The notes: generated by a model from the sequence alone, not told the origin. Shown: positions 24,881 to 32,406, counted from the stretch's first letter. The stretch: 64,000 nt of DNA from an uncultured Lachnospiraceae bacterium (GCA_910589075.1 CAJUSK010000013.1:1-64000), one strand, 5' to 3'. Translations and numbers: made by a program.

Positions 24881-25741
24881 CTACCCCCGTTTATATCCCA
24901 GCGCCTCTGCCAGCTCTTCTGCCGAAAGAATCCCGTCCGGCAGCGGCACCCCTTTTTTCTGTAATGCATGTGCCAGCATCGTAACCTGTGGCACATCCAG
25001 CCGCAATGCTTTCAGTTTGTCCACCTGGGAAAAGATTTCCCTGGGTGTTCCCTGCATGACGGCTTTCCCCCGATCCATCACAATCACCCTGTCCGCATAG
25101 ATGACCTCTTCCATGTAATGGGTAATCAACAGGATGGTTACGTTTTCCACCTGGTTCAATGCTCTTACAGCGCGAATCACTTCTTTACGCCCATTTGGAT
25201 CCAGCATCGCCGTAGGTTCATCCAATACAATGCACTTGGGGTGCATGGCGATAACGCCTGCAATGGATACCCGCTGCTTCTGGCCCCCGGACAGTTTATT
25301 GGGGGAATGTTTTCGAAATTCATACATCCCCACCGCTTTCAGGCTTTCCTCCACCCGCTCCCAGATTTCTTTCGTGGGGACACCCATATTCTCCGGGCCA
25401 AAGCCCACATCTTCCTCCACTATCTGCCCGATAATCTGATTGTCAGGATTCTGAAATACCATGCCGGCCTTCTGGCGGATTTCCCAGATATATGCATCCT
25501 CCTTCGTATCCCTGCCATCGACCAGCACAGTCCCTTCCGTAGGATACAAAATGGCGTTGATATGCTTTGCCAGTGTGGATTTCCCGGAACCGTTATGCCC
25601 CAGTATCGCCACGAATTCACCCTGCTGCACGTCCAGATCCACTTCATCCACCGCGCGGGTAATCCCTTCCGCGTTGCCTTCTTCATCCCGGCGTATATAT
25701 TCAAATACCAGTTTGTCTGCCTGAATAATACCCATGATCAT
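24881..25741 (-). CDS. ecfA1: ECF transporter ATP-binding subunit EcfA1
   Basis: First ATPase of the ECF module, 286 residues. Walker A LGHNGSGKSTLAKHI, Q-loop FQNPDNQIIGQ (the NPDNQ form is typical of EcfA1), signature LSGGQKQRVSIAG, Walker B IVLDEPTAMLD and LITHYMEEV are intact. The first gene of the ecf-truA unit, it has its own promoter (25780-25808) because the usual upstream neighbour rplQ is 3 kb away here. ATG 25741 and a second ATG two codons later are both possible. Confidence 0.94.
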   Translation of the reverse strand: MIMGIIQADKLVFEYIRRDEEGNAEGITRAVDEVDLDVQQGEFVAILGHNGSGKSTLAKHINAILYPTEGTVLVDGRDTKEDAYIWEIRQKAGMVFQNPDNQIIGQIVEEDVGFGPENMGVPTKEIWERVEESLKAVGMYEFRKHSPNKLSGGQKQRVSIAGVIAMHPKCIVLDEPTAMLDPNGRKEVIRAVRALNQVENVTILLITHYMEEVIYADRVIVMDRGKAVMQGTPREIFSQVDKLKALRLDVPQVTMLAHALQKKGVPLPDGILSAEELAEALGYKRG

Positions 25742-25759
25742 GTTGTCCTTTCGGAATAT

Positions 25760-25808
25760 AGTACAATTTCATTCGTTTTATTGTACTCGAAAATTCCTTG
25801 AATTACAA
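25760..25808 (-). promoter_or_regulatory. ecfA1 promoter with overlapping inverted repeat (candidate operator)
   Basis: On the minus strand TTGTAA (25803-25808), 17 bp, TACAAT (25780-25785). The -10 hexamer is one arm of a perfect 8-bp inverted repeat, AGTACAAT (25760-25767) and ATTGTACT (25780-25787), with a 12-bp centre. A dimeric repressor bound there would block the promoter. No regulator is identified. Confidence 0.55.
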
Positions 25809-25902
25809 GTGCAGAAAAGACAGGTTACCGATTGAAATATCCAAAATCCCATAGTATACTGATACTGTATCAGATGAGGACAGACCAAAAGGACAGATCC
25901 AT

Positions 25903-26778
25903 ATGAAAAAATATATCAAGCATATTGCAGTGGCAGCCCTGTTTATCCTGCTGTGCATCTCCGTAAGCATCACCCGGCGTAATTCCGAAACCCTCTATGA
26001 CTATGCCCTGCGGGAACCGGAAACCGCCTATGCAGAACATGTGACCGGCACAGCGGCTTCCCCCGGCCCTGCCACAACAGACACGGAAAGCATCCGTATG
26101 ACAAAGACAACCGTGGAAGCAACCGGCGAGGAGGAAACTGAAGAACAAATGGCACAGACAGATACAGTGTACCCGGATCGGATTGTATACCAGCCGGATT
26201 TTTATTATGAACCTTTAAGCGATGATTTGAAACAGCGCATTACAGGCCTGTCTTATAAGGAAGATTGTCCCCTTCCCTATGATGATCTGCGCCACGTGAG
26301 CGTATTATATGTCAATTTCAAAGGCAATACCAGTACCGGGGACATCATCTGCAACAAAGCAATCGCACAGGATCTGGTGGAAATATTTTACGAACTATAC
26401 CAGGCAGACTACCAGATTGAACAAATCCGCCTGATCGATGAATATGGCGCCGATGACCTTCTCTCCATGCAGGACAATAACACTTCCTGTTTCAATTACC
26501 GTACTATCGCCGGAACGAATAAGATTTCCATGCATGGCCAGGGACTTGCCATTGACATCAATCCTTTTTTTAATCCGTACATCACTTATAAGAATGGCAG
26601 GCAACAGGTTTCCCCTGCAGGTGCAGAAAGCTATGCCGACAGGAGCCAGCCTTTCGCCTATAAGATTGACGAAAATGATTTATGTTACAAACTGTTTATG
26701 GAACACGGATTCAGTTGGGGTGGAAACTGGAATCACAGCAAAGATTATCAACATTTTGAGAAAAAGGCAGAGGAGTAG
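25903..26778 (+). CDS. M15-family D-Ala-D-Ala carboxypeptidase-like protein
   Basis: Membrane-anchored or secreted zinc peptidase acting on peptidoglycan stem peptides or cross-bridges. An N-terminal hydrophobic segment (residues 7-24) is followed by a low-complexity Thr/Glu/Ala-rich linker to about residue 85. The M15 domain carries the zinc motif SMHGQGLAIDINPF (Ser-x-His-x-x-Gly-x-Ala-x-Asp) and the third ligand in GGNWNHSKDYQHFE. 291 residues. Carboxypeptidase versus endopeptidase activity (VanY- or CwlK-like) cannot be decided by eye. It is divergent from ecfA1, and its stop codon lies in the loop of a strong terminator. Confidence 0.85.
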   Translation: MKKYIKHIAVAALFILLCISVSITRRNSETLYDYALREPETAYAEHVTGTAASPGPATTDTESIRMTKTTVEATGEEETEEQMAQTDTVYPDRIVYQPDFYYEPLSDDLKQRITGLSYKEDCPLPYDDLRHVSVLYVNFKGNTSTGDIICNKAIAQDLVEIFYELYQADYQIEQIRLIDEYGADDLLSMQDNNTSCFNYRTIAGTNKISMHGQGLAIDINPFFNPYITYKNGRQQVSPAGAESYADRSQPFAYKIDENDLCYKLFMEHGFSWGGNWNHSKDYQHFEKKAEE

Positions 26779-26800
26779 GATTACCCCTCTGCCTGGTTTT
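26766..26800. terminator. Bidirectional terminator between convergent genes
   Basis: AGGCAGAGG and CCTCTGCCT form a 9-bp stem spanning the stop codon of the M15 gene, with TTTT on the plus side and the AAAAA of the 5' side acting on the minus side. It separates the M15 gene from the convergent 26799-27473 gene. Confidence 0.8.
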
Positions 26801-27473
26801 ATTCCCCTTCCATCCGAACAAAATTTACGCCATATTTTTCTGCCAGTTTTCTGAATTCCCCACCGTTGAATTCCTGCATTCCGCCAGTAACAGCTTTTTC
26901 TGCCGGCCTGTTGTTGCCCGCTTTGCTTCCCGATTCCAGTATGGTCAATATGATACCGTTTCTGCCGCAATATTCCATCATTCTGATTAAGTAAATGGCA
27001 TCGCTTTCTCTCCCTGCCGGGGCTGATTCTGCTCCTGTTTCACATGTTTCTGACATGAGCCGATCAGTCTCCACTACCAGATACACATATTTCAAACGAT
27101 ACCGCCTGTCGGCCTGCCTTAGCAGAAAACAGGAATCTTTCAGACTTTGGCCATCACTGCACAGATCACAACACACCTTGCCTGTCTCCTCTTCTCCGTC
27201 TCCATATGTGTATTCCGCATTCAACTCCAAATTCCTGGCATAACACCCCAAATACAAGGTATATATTTTTCTGTTCGTGCCGAAAAAATCATAATTATAT
27301 CCCAATGTCCTCGTCCAGTCATCTGACTTTTCATACATAGAACCTGACAGAATACAGAGCAAACCAAACAAGAGCATCATAAAACACCATTTTACACGCA
27401 AGAACCCGGCTTTTAAAACAGGATAAAATCTGTTATTGATTTTCATAGATTTCAGTTTCCATTCAATTCTCAT
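26799..27473 (-). CDS. Hypothetical membrane-anchored protein
   Basis: Not recognised. 224 residues with a basic N-terminus and one hydrophobic segment (about residues 28-45), the remainder hydrophilic and Cys-containing (CCDLCSDG, plus single Cys residues), so it is probably a single-span protein exposed outside. A second ATG at 27446 is an alternative start; neither has a good ribosome binding site. A clear promoter at 27495-27523 argues that it is a real gene. It converges with the M15 peptidase gene and sits in the segment that separates rplQ from ecfA1. Confidence 0.6.
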   Translation of the reverse strand: MRIEWKLKSMKINNRFYPVLKAGFLRVKWCFMMLLFGLLCILSGSMYEKSDDWTRTLGYNYDFFGTNRKIYTLYLGCYARNLELNAEYTYGDGEEETGKVCCDLCSDGQSLKDSCFLLRQADRRYRLKYVYLVVETDRLMSETCETGAESAPAGRESDAIYLIRMMEYCGRNGIILTILESGSKAGNNRPAEKAVTGGMQEFNGGEFRKLAEKYGVNFVRMEGE

Positions 27474-27494
27474 ATACAGACAAATATAAATACT

Positions 27495-27523
27495 ATTTTA
27501 TCCCCAACCTATCCAGAATGCAA
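27495..27523 (-). promoter_or_regulatory. Promoter of the hypothetical gene 26799-27473
   Basis: On the minus strand TTGCAT (27518-27523), 17 bp, TAAAAT (27495-27500). The predicted transcript start near 27488 leaves only about 15 bases before ATG 27473. Confidence 0.6.
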
Positions 27524-27544
27524 TAACCTGTTTCAGATTAAAAT

Positions 27545-27573
27545 ATTGTAACGCAAACTGTATTCGTTACAAT
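27545..27573. promoter_or_regulatory. Perfect 9-bp inverted repeat, candidate operator
   Basis: ATTGTAACG (27545-27553) and CGTTACAAT (27565-27573) are perfect arms around 11 bp. It lies just upstream of the promoter of the hypothetical gene and 31 bp before the MITE-like element. With no T-tract it is more likely a protein-binding site than a terminator. Confidence 0.5.
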
Positions 27574-27603
27574 GAAATCTAACAATACATTTACAGTCAA
27601 CCT

Positions 27604-27760
27604 AGTGTACTGACACATTTACTTTCAGCCAAATGACGCAGAATGAATTTTCAGTCTGCAAGGCGGCGGAGGCGATGCGGTGGCATCGTTGACCGACAAC
27701 AACGCAGAAGATGGAAATTCAGGCAAGTCATTTGGCGAAATGTAAATGAGTCAGTACACT
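27604..27760. mobile_element. MITE-like element with about 48-bp terminal inverted repeats
   Basis: The left end begins AGTGTACTGACACATTTAC and the inverted right end begins AGTGTACTGACTCATTTAC. The similarity continues through GCCAAATGAC to GAATTT over about 48 bp with some mismatches. The 61-bp interior is GC-rich and non-coding. At 157 bp with no gene it fits a non-autonomous miniature inverted-repeat element. No clear target-site duplication was seen. It ends 23 bp before the start of the XRE gene at 27784. Confidence 0.7.
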
Positions 27761-27783
27761 GGCATACGGAAAAGAGGAAAGTC

Positions 27784-28017
27784 ATGTATCCGCGTATAAG
27801 AAATCTGCGTATTGACAAAGATTTGTCACAAACTGAAATGGGAAAAATACTGGGCATGTCCCAAACCGGCTATTCCAAATATGAAACCGGCGAAAATGAT
27901 ATACCAACTACCATTCTGATTCGTCTTGCGCATTTCCATAACACCAGTATTGATTATCTGCTGAATCTGACAGATGTAAAAACACCCTATCCACCATCTG
28001 CCTCCAGAAAGTCATAA
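27784..28017 (+). CDS. Small XRE-family helix-turn-helix protein
   Basis: 77-residue Cro/CI-type DNA-binding protein: IRNLRIDKDLSQTEMGKIL, then MSQTGYSKYETGENDIPTTI with a closing HNTSIDYLLNLTD, the standard five-helix HTH unit with a short tail. The frame is open further upstream but only through the MITE-like element; ATG 27784 with AGAGG upstream is the start. Its 5' region has been replaced by, or is supplied by, that element. Targets unknown; the inverted repeat at 27545-27573 is one candidate. Confidence 0.85.
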   Translation: MYPRIRNLRIDKDLSQTEMGKILGMSQTGYSKYETGENDIPTTILIRLAHFHNTSIDYLLNLTDVKTPYPPSASRKS

Positions 28018-28092
28018 CAGAGTGTGAACCACAGACTCCTGATATTAAGTACATACATTGGAACAGAAACCGGGAAAAATCTGTCTGCTTCC

Positions 28093-28596
28093 CTATATCC
28101 CCCCAAAAGCGCCCTCTATTGCAGCTTCATATTTCCCTTCCGCTCTCAGATAATGAAAAATAATATCTCTGACGGCGCCATAACCTCCCTTGCTGTCAGA
28201 AATATAATCTGCCAGTTTCCGTACTTCCGCCGCTGCATCCGCAGGGCAGCCCACCATTCCAGCCATACGCATTGCCTTCATATCATTGAAATCATCCCCG
28301 ATAAACAGTACGGCATTTGCGTCAATCTTTCTGTCTTGCAGAAACTCCTGCAAAAATCCCGCCTTATCTTTAATTCCCTGATATACATACTGAATTCTGA
28401 GATCCTCCGCCCGCCTTTTCACTGCCCAGGACTCCCGTCCTGTCAAAATCATACATGGAATACCAACCGCCTGTGCCGCCACAATCCCCGCTCCATCTTT
28501 GACCGAAAATTTTTTCGTCTCAATTCCGGCTTCATTATAATAGACACTCCCATCTGTCAGAGTGCCGTCTACATCCATTACAATCAGTTGTATCAT
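28093..28596 (-). CDS. KdsC/YrbI-type HAD phosphatase
   Basis: HAD phosphatase of the C0 (tetrameric) class, 167 residues: nucleophile MDVDGTLTDGSVYYNEAG, motif II ILTGRES, Lys in KDKAGFLQEF, and the metal motif FIGDDFNDMKAM, with GCPADAAAEVRKLADYISDS typical of KdsC. Relatives dephosphorylate KDO 8-phosphate or N-acylneuraminate 9-phosphate. No KDO or sialic-acid genes are near it, so the substrate is uncertain; it may serve surface-glycan synthesis together with the heptose operon 16 kb away. Stand-alone KdsC-like proteins do occur in Gram-positives. Confidence 0.8.
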   Translation of the reverse strand: MIQLIVMDVDGTLTDGSVYYNEAGIETKKFSVKDGAGIVAAQAVGIPCMILTGRESWAVKRRAEDLRIQYVYQGIKDKAGFLQEFLQDRKIDANAVLFIGDDFNDMKAMRMAGMVGCPADAAAEVRKLADYISDSKGGYGAVRDIIFHYLRAEGKYEAAIEGAFGGI

Positions 28597-28615
28597 CTTG
28601 CCCCATCCTCATACA

Positions 28616-28660
28616 CAATAGATTTGCTGGCTCAGCCGGCAAATCTATTGTCGTGAATAA
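28616..28660 (+). repeat. Dispersed CAATAG-hairpin repeat, copy
   Basis: CAATAGATTTGC and GCAAATCTATTG form a near-perfect hairpin (28616-28650), followed by the tail TCGTGAATAA. It abuts a second copy. Confidence 0.75.
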
Positions 28661-28700
28661 TAGATTGCAGGCTTAGCCGGCAAACCTATTGTCGTGAATA
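28658..28700 (+). repeat. Dispersed CAATAG-hairpin repeat, second tandem copy
   Basis: Hairpin beginning AATAGATTGCAGGC and ending GCAAACCTATTG with tail TCGTGAATAA. It differs from the copy at 98-140 at about three bases. It overlaps the T-tract of the rplQ terminator. Confidence 0.75.
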
Positions 28701-28736
28701 AACAGAACAGCCTGCAATTCTGACAGGCTGTTCTGT
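28694..28736 (-). terminator. Terminator of the S10-spc-alpha ribosomal operon
   Basis: ACAGAACAGCCTG (28702-28714) and CAGGCTGTTCTGT (28724-28736) are perfect 13-bp arms; on the minus strand the stem is followed by TTTATTC. It lies 39 bp past the rplQ stop. Confidence 0.9.
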
Positions 28737-28774
28737 AATCATATCCATCATATGTTCCAATATATTCAGGCGTA

Positions 28775-29311
28775 TTATACCAGTTCCAGTACAACTTCCA
28801 TCGCACCGTCACCTTTACGCTGACCAATTTTGATGATTCTTGTATAGCCGCCTTTGCGATCTACATATTTGGGTGCTATCTCATCAAACAGTTTTGCAGG
28901 CATATCCACTGCCTTTGTATTTCTCTTTTTCCCTGCATTCTTAGCCGGAACTTCCGTTACAGGATAAAGCACGCGGATCATTTTATGTCTTGCATGCAGT
29001 CTGCTGGGCAGATCTTTTTTGATCTCTTTTTCCACTTCATCATATACGGTAACTTTCCTGCCGTCTTTTACTTCTTTCACACGGTGGCCGTCTTTATCTT
29101 TTCTGGCAACCTTAGCCATCACTTTCACCGTCTCAAAGTTGTCTTTTTCCTTTACGGCAAGTGCAATCAGGCCTTCTGCGATTTTCTGCACTTCCTTAGC
29201 CTTTGCCTGTGTGGTAACAATCTTTCCATGGTATAAAAGATTGGTCACCTGGTTTCTGAGCAATGCTTTTCTCTGAGAAGATGTCCTGCCCAGTTTTCTG
29301 TATTTTGCCAT
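28775..29311 (-). CDS. rplQ: 50S ribosomal protein L17 (long form)
   Basis: Large-subunit protein near the exit-tunnel side. The start MAKYRKLGRTSSQRKALLRN and the end GGYTRIIKIGQRKGDGAMEVV are canonical. At 178 residues it is about 60 longer than the B. subtilis protein because of a basic insertion (about residues 76-140) between the two conserved halves, a length also known from other Clostridia. ATG 29311 has GGAGG nine bases upstream. Last gene of the long ribosomal operon. Confidence 0.96.
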   Translation of the reverse strand: MAKYRKLGRTSSQRKALLRNQVTNLLYHGKIVTTQAKAKEVQKIAEGLIALAVKEKDNFETVKVMAKVARKDKDGHRVKEVKDGRKVTVYDEVEKEIKKDLPSRLHARHKMIRVLYPVTEVPAKNAGKKRNTKAVDMPAKLFDEIAPKYVDRKGGYTRIIKIGQRKGDGAMEVVLELV

Positions 29312-29347
29312 GTTAAATTTCCTCCATTCATGGGATATTCGGCCACG

Positions 29348-29421
29348 CTCTTTGGTCTTACTTACCGAATATATCAACAGTTCCATTCATGTATCTGCCG
29401 AAGGCGCACTCTTTGGTCTTA
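29348..29421. repeat. 14-bp direct repeat between rpoA and rplQ
   Basis: CTCTTTGGTCTTAC occurs at 29348-29361 and again at 29408-29421, 60 bp apart, in the 123-bp gap between rpoA and rplQ. It looks like a local duplication; function unknown. Confidence 0.6.
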
Positions 29422-29434
29422 CCGCCTGCCGGGA

Positions 29435-30394
29435 TCATTCATCGCTGGGATTCAACTGCAATCCGAGCTCTTTTAATTTTGCAAGTACTTCCTCCAATGA
29501 TTTACGTCCCAGATTGCGGACTTTCATCATATCCTCAGAAGTTTTATTTGTCAGTTCTTCCACGGTATTGATACCTGCACGCTTGAGACAGTTATAGGAA
29601 CGAACCGAAAGTTCCAGTTCGTCGATACTCATCTCCAAAACTTTTTCCTTTTCATCATCCTCTTTTTCGATCATGATTTCGGTGTTTCTTGCATTTTCGG
29701 ATAGGTCGATGAAAAGACAAAGGTGCTCGCTCAATACTTTTGCAGCCAGGCTGACTGCTTCGTCCGGAGCCAATGTTCCGTTTGTGTAAACATCCAATGT
29801 GAGCTTATCAAAGTCTGTAATTTGTCCAACACGGGTATTTTCTACTGTAAGATTCACTCTTTCTACAGGGGTGTAGATGGAATCAACCGCAATCACACCA
29901 ATCGGCAGATCTTCGCTTTTGTTTTTATCTGCGCTTACATAGCCTCTGCCTTTTGTAATGGTAAGTTCCATGTTCAGTCTGCTGTCTTTGCCGCCACTGA
30001 GAGTTGCAATGGTTAAATCCGGATTGAAAATTTCAATATCCTGATCCACCTGAATATCGGATGCCTTTACAACGCCTTCACCTTCAAACTCAATATATGC
30101 CGTTTTGGGCTCATTGCCTGTACTGTTATTTCTGATTGCAAGGCTTTTGATATTCATGATGATTTCGGTAACATCTTCCTTTACTGCCGGAATAGAACTG
30201 AACTCATGCAAAACACCATCAATTTTCACCTGGCTTACTGCTGCACCTGGTAAGGAAGAGAGCATAATTCTTCTCAGGGAATTTCCCAATGTGATGCCGT
30301 AGCCTCTTTCCAAAGGCTCTACAACGAATTTTCCATATTTTCTGTCTTCTGAAATTTCAGCAACCTCAATGTTTGGTCTTTCAAAATCAAACAT
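29435..30394 (-). CDS. rpoA: DNA-directed RNA polymerase subunit alpha
   Basis: Assembly platform of RNA polymerase and target of activators and UP elements. The N-terminal domain shows YGKFVVEPLERGYGITLGNS and SLRRIMLSSLPGAAVSQVKI. An acidic linker (DEKEKVLE) leads to the C-terminal domain with LELSVRSYNCLKRAGINTVE and MKVRNLGRKSLEEVLAKL. 319 residues, normal. It follows rpsD by 34 bp in the alpha-operon order. Confidence 0.98.
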   Translation of the reverse strand: MFDFERPNIEVAEISEDRKYGKFVVEPLERGYGITLGNSLRRIMLSSLPGAAVSQVKIDGVLHEFSSIPAVKEDVTEIIMNIKSLAIRNNSTGNEPKTAYIEFEGEGVVKASDIQVDQDIEIFNPDLTIATLSGGKDSRLNMELTITKGRGYVSADKNKSEDLPIGVIAVDSIYTPVERVNLTVENTRVGQITDFDKLTLDVYTNGTLAPDEAVSLAAKVLSEHLCLFIDLSENARNTEIMIEKEDDEKEKVLEMSIDELELSVRSYNCLKRAGINTVEELTNKTSEDMMKVRNLGRKSLEEVLAKLKELGLQLNPSDE

Positions 30395-30428
30395 GCAATA
30401 CCCTCCTTGCTATAAGCCGACACATTCA

Positions 30429-31022
30429 TTATTTGGAGTACAACTCGACGATAAGCATTTCGTTCACAGGAACATCAATCGCTTCCCTTGCAGGGAGCAT
30501 TTTTACCGTACCTTTCAGTCCTTCCAAATCTGCCTCCAGCCATTCGGGAACCAGTCTTCCTGCGGTCACTTCCACAATGTCTTTATATCTCTGCAGGCTT
30601 CTGGATTTCTCTCTGATTTCAATTACATCGCCTGCGCTGACGCTGTAAGAAGGAATATTCACGCGCTTTCCGTTCACCAGCACATGTTTGTGTCCCACGA
30701 TCTGTCTTGCTTCGCGGCGGGTTCTTGCAAATCCCAGTCTGAAAATCACATTGTCAAGTCTTCTTTCCAGAAGTACCATCAGGTTTTCACCGGTCATGCC
30801 TTTTGCTCTGTCGGCTTTTTTATAGTAATTACGGAAAGGTTTTTCCAATACACCGTAGATAAATTTTGCTTTCTGTTTTTCACGGAGCTGAAGGCCATAC
30901 TCACTTATCTTCTTGCCTGCTCTTGCGTTGGTTCTGTTGGATTTTTTGTCATAACCAAGATACGCAGGCTCCAAGCCCAGCGCTCTGCATCTTTTTAATA
31001 CGGGAACTCTGTTTACTGCCAT
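30429..31022 (-). CDS. rpsD: 30S ribosomal protein S4
   Basis: Primary 16S-binding assembly protein of 197 residues. It begins MAVNRVPVLKRCRALGLEPA, continues with EKQKAKFIYGVLEKPFRNYY, and carries the S4 RNA-binding domain RLDNVIFRLGFARTRREARQ with GHKHVLVNGKRVNIPSYSV. The gene sits between rpsK and rpoA, whereas in B. subtilis rpsD is elsewhere, so this is the ancestral alpha-operon layout. Confidence 0.97.
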   Translation of the reverse strand: MAVNRVPVLKRCRALGLEPAYLGYDKKSNRTNARAGKKISEYGLQLREKQKAKFIYGVLEKPFRNYYKKADRAKGMTGENLMVLLERRLDNVIFRLGFARTRREARQIVGHKHVLVNGKRVNIPSYSVSAGDVIEIREKSRSLQRYKDIVEVTAGRLVPEWLEADLEGLKGTVKMLPAREAIDVPVNEMLIVELYSK

Positions 31023-31141
31023 TTTTTATTTCCTCCTGCTATTGTTTACAGTACATAATGTACCTTCCTCCAACTGACCGGAACACCCGGACGGGGAATT
31101 CCGGTTCTGTACGAAAGGATTTTTACGCTATCTGTTTTGGA

Positions 31142-31537
31142 TTATACGCGGCGACGTTTGGGCGGACGGCATCCGTTGTGCGGTACCGGAGTTACATCCT
31201 TGATACTCGTCACTTCAAGTCCGCATGCCTGAAGGGCACGGATAGCCGCTTCACGGCCTGAACCGGGTCCTTTTACCATAACATCCACTGTCTTTAATCC
31301 ATGAATCAGTGCAGCTTTTGTAGCTGTCTCCGCTGCCATCTGTGCAGCATAAGGCGTAGATTTCTTTGAACCTCTAAATCCAAGACCACCGGCACTTGCC
31401 CAGCTCAGAGCATTTCCTTCGGTATCAGTCAGTGTAACAATCGTATTGTTAAAAGAAGACTGAATATGTGCCTGTCCACGTTCAACGTTTTTCTTTACAC
31501 GCTTTTTTGTTACTTTTTTTGCAACTTTTTTAGCCAT
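31142..31537 (-). CDS. rpsK: 30S ribosomal protein S11
   Basis: Platform protein that contacts mRNA near the E site. A Lys-rich start (MAKKVAKKVTKKRVKKNVER) precedes GQAHIQSSFNNTIVTLTD, GSKKSTPYAAQMAAE and the C-terminal DVTPVPHNGCRPPKRRRV, which are diagnostic. 131 residues. Confidence 0.97.
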   Translation of the reverse strand: MAKKVAKKVTKKRVKKNVERGQAHIQSSFNNTIVTLTDTEGNALSWASAGGLGFRGSKKSTPYAAQMAAETATKAALIHGLKTVDVMVKGPGSGREAAIRALQACGLEVTSIKDVTPVPHNGCRPPKRRRV

Positions 31538-31640
31538 TTTAAACTAACCTACTTTCACCTTTCTACTTCTATCAGTTATATGCTGATTTTTCCTGCAACT
31601 TTTAAGAACAGACATCTGTTATCTCTGATGTCCTTTTTCA

Positions 31641-32009
31641 TTATTTCTTCTTGTTTGCAACTGTTCTTCTGGGGCCTTTTCTTGTTCTTGCATTGGTCTT
31701 CGTCTTCTGACCGCGAACCGGCAGTCCTTTTCTGTGACGAATCCCTCTGTAGCATCCGATTTCCTGTAATCTCTTGATGTTGAGTGCAACTTCACGTCTG
31801 AGATCACCTTCCACCATATATCCGCCGGCAATTACTTCGCTCAGTCTTTTCACTTCGTCATCCGTCAATTCTCTCACACGTGTGTCGGGATTCACGTTTG
31901 CTGCCGCCAAAATCTTGTTTGAGCTTACTCTGCCGATACCATAAATATAAGTCAGGCCTATCTCAACACGTTTGTCTCTCGGTAAATCAACACCTGCAAT
32001 ACGAGCCAT
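31641..32009 (-). CDS. rpsM: 30S ribosomal protein S13
   Basis: Head protein that contacts the large subunit and P-site tRNA. MARIAGVDLPRDKRVEIGLT, IYGIGRVSSNKIL, GCYRGIRHRKGLPVRGQ and the basic tail KTNARTRKGPRRTVANKKK are diagnostic. The frame extends eight codons further, but ATG 32009 with GGAGG upstream fits all homologues (122 residues). Confidence 0.97.
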   Translation of the reverse strand: MARIAGVDLPRDKRVEIGLTYIYGIGRVSSNKILAAANVNPDTRVRELTDDEVKRLSEVIAGGYMVEGDLRREVALNIKRLQEIGCYRGIRHRKGLPVRGQKTKTNARTRKGPRRTVANKKK

Positions 32010-32031
32010 TCTCTGTTCCTCCATTTTCTTC

Positions 32032-32049
32032 ATGCCGTATATCCGGCAT
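32032..32049 (-). repeat. Short inverted repeat ahead of rpsM
   Basis: ATGCCG and CGGCAT flank GATATA a few bases upstream of the rpsM ribosome binding site. The remaining part of the 283-bp rpmJ-rpsM gap (32010-32292) has no gene; it includes one half-copy of the GTAACAGTTC motif (about 32192-32202). A local hairpin could affect rpsM translation. Confidence 0.35.
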
Positions 32050-32292
32050 TTTTGTAGTTACTGTTTGATTGGGTACGACTTACGCACCACCAGACTTTTT
32101 GTCCGGCCTCTGTTTCTTTCCCGGGTCCGGAATGAAACAGTATCAAATGTAATCTCCCGCAGGTCCTGTTCGACAACCGCTCAGACCGGCCGAACTGTTA
32201 CCATCCACGTTCAATTATTCAAACCAGGAGTCCACCGTATGATACAGCGCACATCCTGCAGCCGTACATAAAAATTTGACAGGATCTTTTGA

Positions 32293-32406
32293 TTATCCCT
32301 GTCTTTGTTTGTGTTTCGGATTTTCACAGATAATTCTGATCGTTCCTTTTCTCTTAATTACTTTGCACTTTTCGCAAATAGGTTTTACTGATGATCTTAC
32401 TTTCAC
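32293..32406 (-). CDS. rpmJ: 50S ribosomal protein L36
   Basis: Smallest large-subunit protein, 37 residues. Read from GTG 32406 it gives KVRSSVKPICEKCKVIKRKG followed by TIRIICENPKHKQRQG and a TAA at 32293. The zinc ligands (Cys-x2-Cys, Cys, His) are all present, so this is the zinc-containing C+ form. GGAGG lies seven bases before the GTG. It sits between infA and rpsM as usual. Confidence 0.95.
   Translation of the reverse strand: MKVRSSVKPICEKCKVIKRKGTIRIICENPKHKQRQG

Noticed and set aside
28616..28700. Tandem hairpins considered as a CRISPR array
   Set aside because: Only two units, no unique spacers of constant length, palindromic unit with a fixed tail, and no cas genes.
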